A stretch of DNA of 64,000 bases from Lutjanus erythropterus (lineage: Eukaryota > Chordata > Actinopteri > Lutjaniformes > Lutjanidae): positions 16,669,320-16,733,319 of the forward strand of contig CM034601.1 of NCBI GenBank assembly GCA_020091685.1, given 5' to 3'. This document shows, piece after piece, positions 45,841-58,400 of the stretch. The position numbers were made by a program, and so were the translations under genes. Numbering within the stretch: position 1 is the first letter of the stretch; every line of letters begins with the position of its first letter. Below the pieces are notes generated by a model. That model was not told where the DNA came from. It made no database searches and saw nothing but the letters and a program-made list of their open reading frames with translations.

Positions 45841-47939
45841 AAATACAATGTTATTATCAGAGATTCACAGACTTTTTGGCTTGTGACCCTAAAAAGCAGC
45901 ATCTTGTCGGGCTCTTGTCACATTCCTTGTTAGCAGTTCCACCACATTTCCTCTTTACACTTCTGAGTTTTATTTAAATAACTGTTCAAACCCCACAGAG
46001 ATTAAATTACCCAGTATTTAACCAGAAAAATCAAAGATTAGAGAAAAACCCAAAAGATGAATACAAATTCATGTAGCTGACTTTCAATTTTTCTTCTTTC
46101 CTGCCTCATTAATCACATCACGACTACACGGATTTATCTGCTCCTGTATGTAAAGTAGTTAAAACTAGTTCTGCCAGCAGTCAGATACAAAAATAAAATA
46201 TTGCTTACACACTGATGCATCAGTATCAGTAAACCAATAATATCATATATAATCATACATCCGTCACAGGGAACATTCCTTCTACATGGCCACATCATTG
46301 GTATCAGCCAATAAAGGCCCTAAAATGAAATATCTGTATCTGTATTCGAGCCAAAATGAGCATTTCTGCCAATATAACAGGGAGATAAGATAAAGTTTTA
46401 ACTAACTGCTAACAAGTGTTTGAAATGGATAGCAAAGTTTGTTTAGACTCACAGTGAGGAAAGATGCATTTGACTTTCAGGGAAAAAAAGAACCTTACAA
46501 TAATTGTTATATAATGAGAAAGACAGACGGGAAACCCCTTGTCAACAAGAGGACCAGCAAGTATTATCCCTGCTGAAGTATCCTTGAACGAGACACCAAA
46601 TCCCTACATGCTCTGCAGCTGATCCTGCACTGTTTTTGTGAAGGGAGAGAGTGAAAAGGAAATTTCCCCACAGAGAGCAATAAAGGATCACAGTACACAT
46701 TAGGAGGAGAGACAACTAATAAAGGAGAAGCATGAGCAGTCATAGAGGGAAATGTCTTCGTCATCCATCCACGTTTCACCGCTGTGCTGAAAATACTTGT
46801 GTCATTACGGCTGAGAGCAGAGGAGGACATTTGCAGAGAGAAGGAGGCATGGATAGATGGACAAGGAGGAGGAAGAGATTATCTTACATTTATTATGGTG
46901 GAGCTTATTAAAAAGGGGAGGTCATTATTTTTATCTGGAGAGCAGAGAGAGAGAGACCTATTCTTAGCTTTTACCCCTCTGGTTGGACAAGATAGATCTA
47001 CAGTTTTATGAGCCTGTTTTAGAAAACCCAAGCCCGACTAGAGCTTCATCAAACACACACAAAATACTGTATGTCCTACTTTTATTATCACTGCTTTGTC
47101 AGATGAAAATGTACTGTACTTTTATGGTAGTGATGAAAAAAGGATGAAAAAGAGTTGCAGACTTGTTATTCCTCAGTTATCATATTTACTACCCCAGGCG
47201 GCAGAGGGGAATGCTGACACCACAGAATATAAACTAAGTAAATAAATAAACTTCCCCAAGGGCGAGTTCTTCTCAATATTTTTTATTTTCTTTTTGAGGT
47301 TTGAACCATGTCACCTGGGTTATTGTTCCCTGGAGTGGGATGAATAATGTCAGCAATATTCAGCTTTCATATCTGGGAACATCATAACAAGCGAGCAGAC
47401 AGTAGTCCGGGGACGGCAGAAAGCTTTCCTCTGTAGAGTTTGTCAACAGCTCTTCTCATTATGAAAGATGATGTGGTGGCAGTTCAATTAAAATTATGCA
47501 AAAAAAAACAAACAAAAAAAACAGACACTGTAGAATTTAAATGACAACAATCAGTTTATACACAGTAAGATCAAGTTAATCACATACATGTGCTCACAAT
47601 GACGTAAACATGTAGATGACAAGCAGGTGTAATCTTTACCATTATCATCATCAATTTTTTAGCATCTTAGCATGACAACATTTATGAACTGGAAGAGTGT
47701 GCTCAGTAAAGTGAAAACCTCCATCAGGGAAACTGAAAAGAGTATTTTGACGTAACCCCTTTGTAACCACCTGCATTTTAATTACTAACAGTAATTCAAT
47801 TACATATTTTTGGTCAATAACTTTAATGTCTTTCAATTACATTTATGTTGTCATTTAATTCCATTTAATTAGTTACATTTAAGTAGTTACTCTGACATTT
47901 GTGTGACATGTCATTATTAGCGTATTAATTCTTGACTTA
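45841..47939. other. Intergenic; possible conserved non-coding stretch at 47.2-47.5 kb
   Basis: No gene. 47250-47490 is non-repetitive, with TTTCATATCTGGGAACATCA and a CAATTAAAATTATGC end, and resembles a regulatory block. An AT-rich repeat-like stretch follows at 47740-47900. Confidence 0.35.
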
Positions 47940-48250
47940 TGGCCAAAAATGAGTGAGGTCACAGTGATCTTGACATTTGACCACCAAAATCTAATCAGTT
48001 CTTCCTTTAGTCCAAGTGGACATTTGTTGAGGTGTTCTTGAAATATCGCATTCACAACAGTGGAATGGACATGACGTCACAATAACTTTCACCTTTGACC
48101 AAAAAAATCTAATTGCTTTATCCTTGAGTCCAAATTGGGGTTTGACAAGATGATGCATTTCAGTTGGGACCAAAATTTTGTATCGACCCTCCGACTGAAA
48201 TCCCCAGAGCCGTTCAACTACACCAGCACGGCTAAAAATACAGAAGATTG
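47940..48250 (-). repeat. Dispersed GGTCA-rich repeat, third copy
   Basis: 'gtgaggtcacagtgatcttg', 'agtccaagtggacatttgtt', 'gacatgacgtcacaataact' and 'ttgagtccaaattggggttt' match the copy at 20635-21240 in the same orientation. Confidence 0.6.
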
Positions 48251-50094
48251 GAGTGCCGATCAAACCCCAACCTTGCATAATTCGAGTTGCTTAGTCATAG
48301 GTGTGTGACTGTGTTCCAGCAAGGTGAACTGTTTCAGGAGAGTGATGGAAGGTGTGTTTTCCCCTCACCTTGTCCAGTAGTGTACACACCTCTCTTGTAT
48401 ATGTGCCAGATTTAGCAAGCCCCCACCTCTCAAACAGATAGCCCCCAGACGTAAAGATTCTCATTCAACCCACAAGCCCTTTCTCTCTCTTTACAATCAT
48501 GATTTTGGATGTTGAAATTGAGGCCTGCAAGTGCAAGCAAAAACAAACAAATGTTTCTATTTTTGTTCCAGCAGAAATCGAGAACAACCAGAGTCTTTCC
48601 AAACTGTTTCAAACACATCGTTGTGCTTAACATTTAGTCTTAAATGACAATTATTTACTGTCATCCATTTTCATAATAGTCTGTAATAACCTCGCCTGTG
48701 TGAGAGAGTGATGGGGATTTTATTTTTGCATGAGCACCAGCCACATTACCATCGTCTACATCATGTATCAGATGTCCTTTGCTGTGGAGAGACGGTCTGA
48801 AAGATGGAGCATCAAGGAGACCGACTCCAGGAACAAATCCACTTAAAAGCAGATGCAGACATTGGAGAGCTTGAGGGGGTCGGAGCTCTCAGAGCGCAGA
48901 GTGAGGGGCTCATGTAACTGGATGGGAGGAAGGCGGAAAGAGGGGATTGTTTTTGTCTGATAAAGGTGAACATGAGACCCTCCACAGGGAGAACTTGGAG
49001 TGCAGGTTAATGGATAAGTGGTGACAGGGAGATCAGTAGGATTGGTACCAAAATGAAAGGAAGTGATTATCATAAACAACAGTAACAGCAGCCCAAAACT
49101 ATCACAGCTTTAAAAATATGATTGAGAACCTAAAAGTGGACCGTTTCCAAGTTTATTAGCCCGAGGAGTACCTGCGAAAAACAGCTGTTTTATGTCTGCT
49201 GAGGTTCTAGAGAAGCTTTGTCAAATTTGAGCGAATAACCCTGGTTATGGTGGCTAGGGCTTGGAGCTTTTGCTGGAAAATCTAAAAGACAATGGGAGTG
49301 CAGAGTTTGAGACTGTTGGCAGTTGTCTTAAACTGTGTCCCAACAAATCAAAAACACAACAGCTGACCAAACTTAAAGGTCAAACAGTTGACTTCACAAA
49401 TTACATAAATTGAAGCGGAGAATAAAGAGGATATATACTGTTCAAGTAACTTAGAGACACTCCTTGTACTAGTGTAAGACACCTTCTAACATGCAAGAAA
49501 TATCAGTCGAAAAAATGGCGTAGTCATTTGGTTATTAAGAAGACAACATAAGATAATCTTCTCTGGAGTTAAACCAGAACAGCCCTTCATTCTGTTGGAA
49601 AAGACTGCACTACTTACAAGACTGCAAAATATTAATTACAGGGACTGCATCTCTCCAGGGGAGCAAAGTTTTTTGAGGTTGATTGTACCAGTAGTCCTGT
49701 GTGTTTCAGCAATCTCTTTGATTGCGTTTATCTGGCTGTTTCAGTGGGGAAATCGCTGAGATGACACATCATACAGCTCTTTATTTGATTTCTACAGCTC
49801 TACAAGGAGTGCCTCCAAAACAAAGCCATTTCAGCTAAATCACTTCACTCAACATAACAACAAACACACACCTGGTCCAGTGAGTTTACCTCTAATACTG
49901 GGCATACAGCAGCTGTGTTGCTGAGGATAACTGTCCCTGTGAAAGCATGGGAAACTGACCAAACCTCATCAAACATGTATATGACAATGTTCAATATGAA
50001 CAGACAATTCCAAATAAGGGCAGACAGCCACAAGACACCAAACAAACATCTGTGTTTGTTGGAGAATGTTTGATTGGTGTGTTGTGGGCTTAAA
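48251..50094. other. Intergenic, nothing recognised
   Basis: 48760-49060 is purine-rich and non-repetitive. No coding frame with family features. Confidence 0.4.
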
Positions 50095-50990
50095 GGACTA
50101 GTTCAGATTATTTGAAGTGGGGTTGCATGAAGTCCTCATCAACAGGAAGTGTATTACCTACAGTAGGTAGCAGTTGGCACCCCACTAGTTTAGAGCAGCA
50201 TAGAGGGACACCAGCATGGAAGCTAAGTAATGTACTGCTGTGGACAAGGTCAGCAAGAAAAGGTATTTTAGCCATGTAAAAAAGGGCCACCTAAAAATAT
50301 CAATATAATTTTAAGTCTGTGCTATATTTAGAATATTTTCACAGCTTTACTTTGCCGTCAGACAACCTTTTCTGACAGGAAAATGCCCTTAAAGAGGCCA
50401 AATATCGCTCTCTCCAAACCATCCAAACTCCATAGGAAAAATCACTAATTTTACCTTGCAGAACACAGGAGCTGCTGGTCTGTCCCTGCCTTGATCTATA
50501 AGTTAGTTAGTCTGTGTGTTACTGTTTAACTTTGCTGAATCATAACTATCTTTTGAAACACCAAACTCACACACTAACACAAACAAATTAACAGATCGAG
50601 GCAGTGATAGACCAGCAACTCCTGAGTTCTACGAGGCACGATTACTGATTTTGCCAGTGGAGTTTGGTTTGGAGAGAGCAATATTTGTCTTATATAACAG
50701 TGGTTTTCCACTGTAAAAAAAAAGGCTGTCTGACAGCAAAATAATGCAGTGAAAATATTGTTAATATATTGTGCACTTAAACATATATTGACTTTTTTGG
50801 GTGGACCTTTTTTTAAGTGGCTAAAATACTTTTTGTTGTCCACAGCAGCACATTGCTTAGCTTCCATGCTGGTTCGCCTCTCTGCTTCTCTAAACTTAGG
50901 GTGTGCTGACTGCCTACTAATGCAGGTAATACACTGACAAGCAGCAAGTCCCTCACACAACCCCACTTCAAATAATCAGAACTATTTTTC
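50095..50990. mobile_element. Foldback element, ~0.9 kb inverted repeat
   Basis: The left arm (about 50095-50501) begins with 'gttcagattatttgaagtgg' (50101), and the right arm (about 50594-50990) ends with 'cacttcaaataatcagaact', its near-exact inverse. The inner ends 'gctgctggtctgtccctgcc' and 'ggcagtgatagaccagcaac' also pair, around a spacer of about 90 bases. No transposase, so non-autonomous. A shortened relative is at 23132-23620. Confidence 0.75.
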
Positions 50991-53009
50991 ATCATAAGTG
51001 ATAAAAGTGTGAGTATATCATATCAGAAGTTTGCTGTTTTCCAAGTATATACAGGCGGCTTGTAATGATTCTGATGATTTCACTGTGAGAACCACTGGTG
51101 TTAGTGTCAGGTGAGGACTTCGTAGTCTTTTATTTCACTTTACCATTCCAGCCACACCTTCACACTGAAGGTCAGAGTTCATTGTTATGGTTACAGTTGC
51201 GTGTATTATTAATGCCGGGCTGGTTGTAATGTTGATGACCTGCGGCTTACAGGAGACGCGCTGAGTCAGGCCGACTCAGCTGTTAGTAACTCTGTCGGTC
51301 TGTGTTACAGATATTGACGCAGGCCTTGTTACAGAATACACACAAGACAGCTTTTTGTTTGCGGTCTGGCCAGTTTTGATTGCATTATGTATAGCAGGAC
51401 ATCTGATAAGCCACTGGAAATAGCCTCAAATGGCACTGGACTGTCAAATAAGCAACCTGTGATCTGATACTGGAGCAGCGAGGAGATGTCTGGAGTTCTT
51501 TTCATGCTGGCTGTGTTTCTCTTCCTCCTTCTCCCTCCATACTTCACAATATTTAGCTTGCTTGTGTTTTTCCTTTTGAACATGAGCCCACATTTTCTCC
51601 CTGAGCTGCTGACTGATATAGAAGCACACATGGCTTAGCTTACAAATGCAAACAAACAAACAGAAATATCTCAGAAAACATGAATGAGCTGTTTGTGTGA
51701 TTTTAGCTCTTGAGATGTACAGAATTTGTGTAGGTAGTGCAAAGACAAATACCACAAACAGTCACAGTATGGCTTTATGTCCTTGCCACCAGCTGTATTT
51801 CCACTTCTTCGGGTTCTGTAGTTGCCATTCTTCACCAGACCACCAGATGCCCTCAGACTTTCCTTCTTGCTCGATCTTGTCACTCCCATCTGACCTACAA
51901 TGGCTGCAATCCACTCTTTTCCCTCACCTGAGCTTCCCCACCTGCACTCATTCCCTCGTCAACCACGTATGTCATATACCAACACAGCTATCATGTTCCT
52001 TTGTTTTTGCTTTTCAGCCACTGAAAGTAATCCTGACACCTACTCTGACACAGTAGCTGTCTGTAAGCCTATATATCCTTATAGGCAATAAAAGTCCAAC
52101 TCAGTCCTAAGTTTTAGTTTTTTTTTGTGACCAGGTTTATATTGTTTTTTCTTTGTTCACTTTAAAGGTTTCATATCATATAAAAATGCCCTAACAGAAT
52201 CTGAACGTACGTAGCTCATTTATTCACTTGTGTAACCCATAAACCTTCTGTACATTGCTTATTATTCTCATATTGTTGGAAAAATAAAGGAAATACCAAA
52301 AATAAGTAAATAAGTACAAAGAATTGTACATATATCTGTGTATTCAGGATATGACAAATGATAAGAACATTGATGTCAATGCATTTAACAAGAATAAGAA
52401 GAAAAAAACAAAATGAAATAAGATATTAAAATAAAATTGTAACCTCCATCTACATCCCTGACCCTCTCCCATCCCTCCTCCCATGTGGCCTGAACTCTTT
52501 GTTAAAGTCCCTTCTACAGTCTTCATTCATTCTCTTTTTTCCTTTTGGAAATAATATTGCAGGACATATTCAAATTAACATATATTAACATATACAGGGT
52601 TATTTCATATCCAGATTTTCCCATTTCACACAACCATGGCATATCCTGTGTCTGTTTACAATATTTCATGGAGCTACAATAGACGCATAAGCTAAATAAA
52701 TAAAAGTAATGTCAGTAAAATGAAGAAAGAAAAGTTATGAAAAAGTTTTACCATTAATACTTTTCTTTTTTAGATAAACTTGAATCTTTGGGTTTTAGAA
52801 ATCCCCCCCAAATCTGTATTTCATAAATTATTGAGCATGCTTATTGAAGTGAAAGGGAATAATAGCTCATTTAATTTTCAAGCAAATAAGGTCAAATCAG
52901 GTTCACAGCTCTGTGAACATTTTTTGAAATACACATCTTTTTTCATTCAAGTTTATTTAAAGAAGAAAAGTAAATTGTTTCAACAAAGGATTACAGGTCA
53001 GCAAAACTT

Positions 53010-53016
<7 letters not shown>
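50991..53016. other. Intergenic, nothing recognised
   Basis: Overlapping short open frames at 51329-52091 on both strands are not supported by domains or splice sites. No gene is called. Confidence 0.4.

Positions 53017-53092
<76 letters not shown>
53017..53092 (+). repeat. (AC)38 microsatellite
   Basis: Uninterrupted AC dinucleotides. They create a long spurious Thr-His open frame across 52780-53235. Confidence 0.97.
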
Positions 53093-53094
<2 letters not shown>

Positions 53095-55386
53095 AACACC
53101 ACCCATGACAACAACTGGAACCTGATTTATAATCAAGGCATTTTTTATGGTCTTTCATCAGTATATTTAGAGAGAAATATAACTGGACACAATATTCAAA
53201 TACTGCATCTTTTTTTTTTTCTGGGATTACTATGATTTAATCACAAGTTTCTACATTAGGGGATGTTAAGCTGCACTCTGACCATTTGCTGTTGTGTGCT
53301 GCAGCACTTTATGTCTATGAAATCGCTGTTATCTTTGGCTCTATGTTTGCAGATTTTAAGTGACTGTAAGAAGACATTATCAAGTTAACATGTTATGTAC
53401 AGCAGCTCATTAGAGGACAAGCTGTACAAAAGAGGGATTTAAGTGGAAGTGGGGAGGAAGTACTATATCAAGTTTGTTTGAATGTAAAAATTAATTGTTT
53501 GTGGAGTAGATCCAAACTGTACTTCAGCATGGTTCAGTCAGTCAAACATTCAAACCAGCTGGTCTGGACATCTACTTTACTATAAGGCAAAATGTACATT
53601 ATAATAATATAAATACAAAATAACCTTGATAATAATTATTGATTTAGAAGATGCATGTTTCTATTTGCACAATTTCTATTCTATTTCTATTTGGTCAACC
53701 TTTTGGCTAATCTCAGAGCACAAATATTAGCTGGTTAATCAATGAAAAAAAATGAGTAACAGATATTTTGATTTATAGTTGTTTCATTCAAGCAAAAATA
53801 CCAAGTAATCAAGAGGTTTGAAGTTGTTGAACAAAACAAGACATTACTGATGTCATCTTGGGCTGTAGGACTTTGTAATGGACATGTTTCAATGTTTTCT
53901 GATGTTTTATAGACTAAAACAAAAGCAATTCATCATCAGATTAAAGCTCTGACAAGGAGCTTTCATATTATGTTAATTTTGGAGGCCCCCGTGGAAAAAG
54001 GCAATTGTGTTTCCACTGCAATACTCACAAAATATAATGTAAAAATAAAATGATCTTAATTAAAAATCTCCCCCTGCTTCTTTTTAACTGTCTAATACAC
54101 TACTTACTGTAACTTTGTCTGGGAAAATGTAAACACAGGCTCGTTTCATCTGATTTCAAGGGGAATCCAATGCAGTGGCAGCAATTAAGAAGAGCTGTAT
54201 AGAAAACTTCTCTTTGATGATTTCATTTGCTTATGTAGGTCGTAGGTCAGTTAAAAACTCTGGTGGTAATGGATGATGAAAATAATTGCAGCCTTGATCT
54301 CAGTTTTCTCTGAAAGACCTGTGATATAGTCAAAGTTGACCTCAGTTTAGTTCAAGCGATTCATAAATGACTCTAATTTATTTGGCCCTGGACCTTTGGC
54401 AACCTCGTCACAGCAATAATCAGCAGAAATCTGCCCCCGGGAGCCTTTTTGATTCACCGTTACACGACTCCCCAGCTGATTTCACCAGCTGCCTCTCTTG
54501 AGTTTTTTGACTTGACCTTGACTTTCTCTAAGTACGTATGCACGTCTGTCGAATTGGCTGCCCTCCAGATTCTGGTGATGTCTGACTGGCAGATGCCTCA
54601 GGAGTTCCAGCTGCGATCGAGATTTGATTGTCTTCGCTCAACGGGAGCTATGCTTCATCTCTGAAAACCAATGAACCTCTACAGCAGTGACTGGATCTCT
54701 TATTTTCTAGCTGTCTATGTAGAAATGATTCCTCATACACCAATTACACAGATTACTAATTGAGAAAGGGGGGAAAAAAACTAAAAACCTGACATAATGC
54801 TTTATGACTCATAAAGACTTTAAAGGTGAATGTATAAAGGAAATGAGGTGGATACTGTAGGTTCAAGAGTCAGAGGTACATTCTGCTTTCCGGCCGCCCA
54901 AGCATGAAATTGAATTTGTCGGTGGATAACTGCTGCCACCTAAAGGTCAGAGACCTACCTATATCTGTACATAGTAGCTGAGGGTATTTACAGATCGTAT
55001 AGATTGATTAACTTGCTGGGGTGTAAACCATTTCTTAACCACAGTCGTGAAAACTGCACACATTTGCTTCAGCCTCATTTAGAGAAATATGTGTAACCTG
55101 GAAGCACCTGGTGGATAAGTTGCCCCACACTGCAAGGCTCCCACTGAAGCATGAAATTGAAATTATTGATGGATACATTCTGACACCAAGAGGTCAGAGA
55201 GCCTCAATCACCTGCATGTATACCTGTGGCCATTTAGTAGCTGTGCAGACTTGCATGTCCCCTCTAAAACTATACATCAGTATAAGAGTATCTGTATACA
55301 CACATATAAGTGCTTATAAACAGAAATATATCAACTGATAATTCATACAAAGGCACACCAAACATTTCACAGATTTTAATCATTTT
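53093..55386. other. Intergenic / 3' flank of smyd4
   Basis: No gene. 54090-54680 is non-repetitive with balanced composition ('gaatccaatgcagtggcagc', 'ttctggtgatgtctgactgg') and could be conserved non-coding DNA. 54890-55200 contains a short imperfect local duplication ('cccaagcatgaaattgaat' / 'gaagcatgaaattgaaat'). Confidence 0.35.
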
Positions 55387-55392
55387 TTTATT
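55387..55392 (-). terminator. Poly(A) signal AATAAA of smyd4
   Basis: AATAAA on -, about 45 bases after the smyd4 stop codon at 55440-55438. This would give a very short 3' UTR. Confidence 0.6.
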
Positions 55393-55437
55393 GTAAAAAC
55401 TGCAATTATACTGGCAAAATTTTCACTCTGAGTAAGA

Positions 55438-58400
55438 CTATCCTCGTAAACATTCCTCCATAGCTTGCAGCTCCTGTAATTCATGACAGTGAGGGCCACA
55501 GTGAAGGCACAGCAGGCGTCTGACCTTGGGGATGACAGAGAGCGCTGGGCCTCTGGAACCACTGGGTGAAGAGAAAGAAGAGCTGTTATTTCTACTAACA
55601 CTGTAAGTCAAAATCATAAAATAGTAGGACTTATAAATACAGTTAGTAATGAAAACAGAATGTCTCTCGCTGTTAGTACATTTCACTCACCCGTTAAAGT
55701 GCAGCTGAGCTAATTTGAAGAGCTGACGACCCAGCTCTATACTGTCTTGTCCGTACTGGGAGCCAATAGCTACAGCACTTCGCTCCAGATGTGAAGCTGC
55801 ATTATTCCAGTCACCTACAGAATGAAACAAAGCAGAGAGAGGAGTTTAAAGGAGGAGAATTTAAAACATGGAGACAAATCTATGCAGACTGATGAACATC
55901 CCTGCTGTTTGGTAGAGTGGCAACGGGATAAACATTTCGATAAGAAATTCTAAATAAGGGGAATCATGAATGCCGTTTTATATCAGCTGGCACACTTATT
56001 TAAAAATATATATTTGTGCGCTGGAGATGACTGTTTGATAAACAAGCAAGGCAACAGCATGGCAGGCTGTAAACTTTACAAACTGAGTACAGATGACGCG
56101 CTGTCAGCCCCCAAGAGCAACGATTGTATGCCTGAACTATGAGCAGGAGAATAGACACGTAATAGTGGCTGTGAGGAAGTCTAATGTTTTCACATCATGG
56201 ATGAGGATGAAAGGTCTTAAAACATGAGTCTGACTGGTAAAACACACTCATGTAGGCTTATATTGGAGTTTAGTGTAGTGCACTGAACTAAAAAAAAAAG
56301 AACAAATCCTCGAACGTTCAGCCAAATCTGATTTGACTGACAAAAGTCTGAGTCACATTTCACCCTAACACCATGAATGGACAAATGTCAAACTTTTGGG
56401 TGTGATTGTTAGCGGGGACTATTAGAGGCTTTTCATGAAAACATATATATAGATATCCTGCTAACAGACAAACAGAACAGAGCACAAACCCAACCGTGTA
56501 GGTAAATCTACCTAAACAGATGGGCACTCAGAACACCACATGAAATAGTAGGAGTGTATTAACTACAAAGTTCATCTGCAAATACTCATGCATTATTATT
56601 CTCACCCATGGTAGCATACGCTCTGGCTGTGGCATCTGCCAGCTCCCCCTGTAATGAGTGTGTCTCTGCGAGGATCAGTCCAGACCGACTCTGGGTCCTT
56701 CTCAGCAGCCTCAGAGCCTCGTCTGAAGGAGACAAAGAACAAAAGGCCTCTTGAGCAACAGACACGCTCACACATTACTACGTCTGCACGCTGTATCACA
56801 ACTACCTGGCCTGTCTCTCTCCATGAGGTCCACGGCTTTCTCCAGGTCGACCCTGATCTCCTGCAGCCTGCGGCTCACCTCAGACGAAGGCACATGATGA
56901 CCACAGGATGACTGCAAACATGTAAATCCTTTTCCTCTGTTCTCGCTGCTTTTCTGAAAATCATAAAGGGTCAACAATAGTAAGGTCAATCTCAAAAAAG
57001 GACTTCATCAATAAGTAATACAATTAATCATATACAACTGTTAAAAACATCCACAACACCTACTTTGAGAGGTCCTTTGCACTTTCCACACAGGAGTCCA
57101 GACTCATGTGGACTTCCCTCTGTGTACTCCTCCTCCTCCTCCTCCTGTTGCTGCAGAGTGCAGGCCTCACACTCACACAGGAAATAGTACTGTTCCTGCA
57201 GGAGACGCTGGCGTTCTTGGGTCACCATCCTACTGCTGTGGGGACCTGAGGGCATGAGGACAGGGAAGCACAACATCACAAGGTATAACTCAAAAGACGG
57301 AAATAGAACGACACTGCAAACTAGACCCAATGACACATTAATTTTAGTGGAGAGTGTTGTAAAATGTACCTATAATCCGATGAAATATACCAGCACTCAA
57401 ACAGTCATTTTGCACACATTTTACTCCGGAAAATGACACTTCTTCTTACCGTAGCAGTGCAGGATTTCCTGTCCAGCAGTGATAACTTTGGCGGCTCTGA
57501 CAGCTACAGTGACTCCGAGGGCAGTGCCTCTGTCCTCAGCTGCACTCTCACTGAGGTCTGCAGACGGATCAGCAGCCGCTCCAGTCCTGAACACCAGGCT
57601 GGTGTTGGGACAGCATGAGTGATTCAGAAGACTAAGAGTCGGGAATATTGCTGTAGCAATGCGGATTTCCCTGCTGGACTGCACTGGTGAGTTTGCTGCT
57701 CCTGTGAGATGCAAGAACCATAAAGTAAAGGTCACTTATAGCTGAAGATGCAATTATTCAACCTTAGTTTTATTGGTTTTATTACATAAAAGCCCTTTGG
57801 CTGAGGTATAAATTTATGTACAAAAATAAAATCACATTGATGCCAGATCAGAAGATGCAATTATTAGAAAGCATAAATTCTGCTATAGTACATGTACCAC
57901 AGTACAGTGTTTATTTCAGTTTTAGTATTAGTCAGGGACAAGATTTAAGAAGTTCAGACTAGGTATCATAATACAAACACAGAACTTTGTGAAGGTAGTT
58001 GACTCACAGTAATGTGGACGTCCCAGTCTCAATAAACATATTCACACATGCCTGTTCATGCGTGTAAGGATATAAAATTGTTCCAGTTCGTTTGCTGGTT
58101 TTATTTCAGTAAACTAAAATGTTTTTTTTCCATATATGGCTTTAATTTTCAGTTTAGTTTTATTTAATTAATAATAACCTTGCTGGAAAGTTGAGGGGCC
58201 CAGATTTGACTATTTTCTTTTACTTTTTACTGACCAAATAATTAAGTGATTAATAAAGGAGCAGAGTAATTCTTAATGAAAATGAAAATAATTGTTACCT
58301 GCAGACCTAAATTACAAAAAAATTCAAGTCCAGTTCAAGTTGAGTTTTTGTTCTTCATTTAGATTTTTAAACCAGACCTTCCAGACAGTTAGAGATGTCC

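Noticed and set aside
51329-52091. Cluster of overlapping open frames on both strands
   Set aside because: Mutually antisense, no shared domain, no consistent splice sites.
52780-53235. 151-codon open frame on +
   Set aside because: Most of it is a Thr-His run produced by the (AC)38 microsatellite; no domain or splice support.
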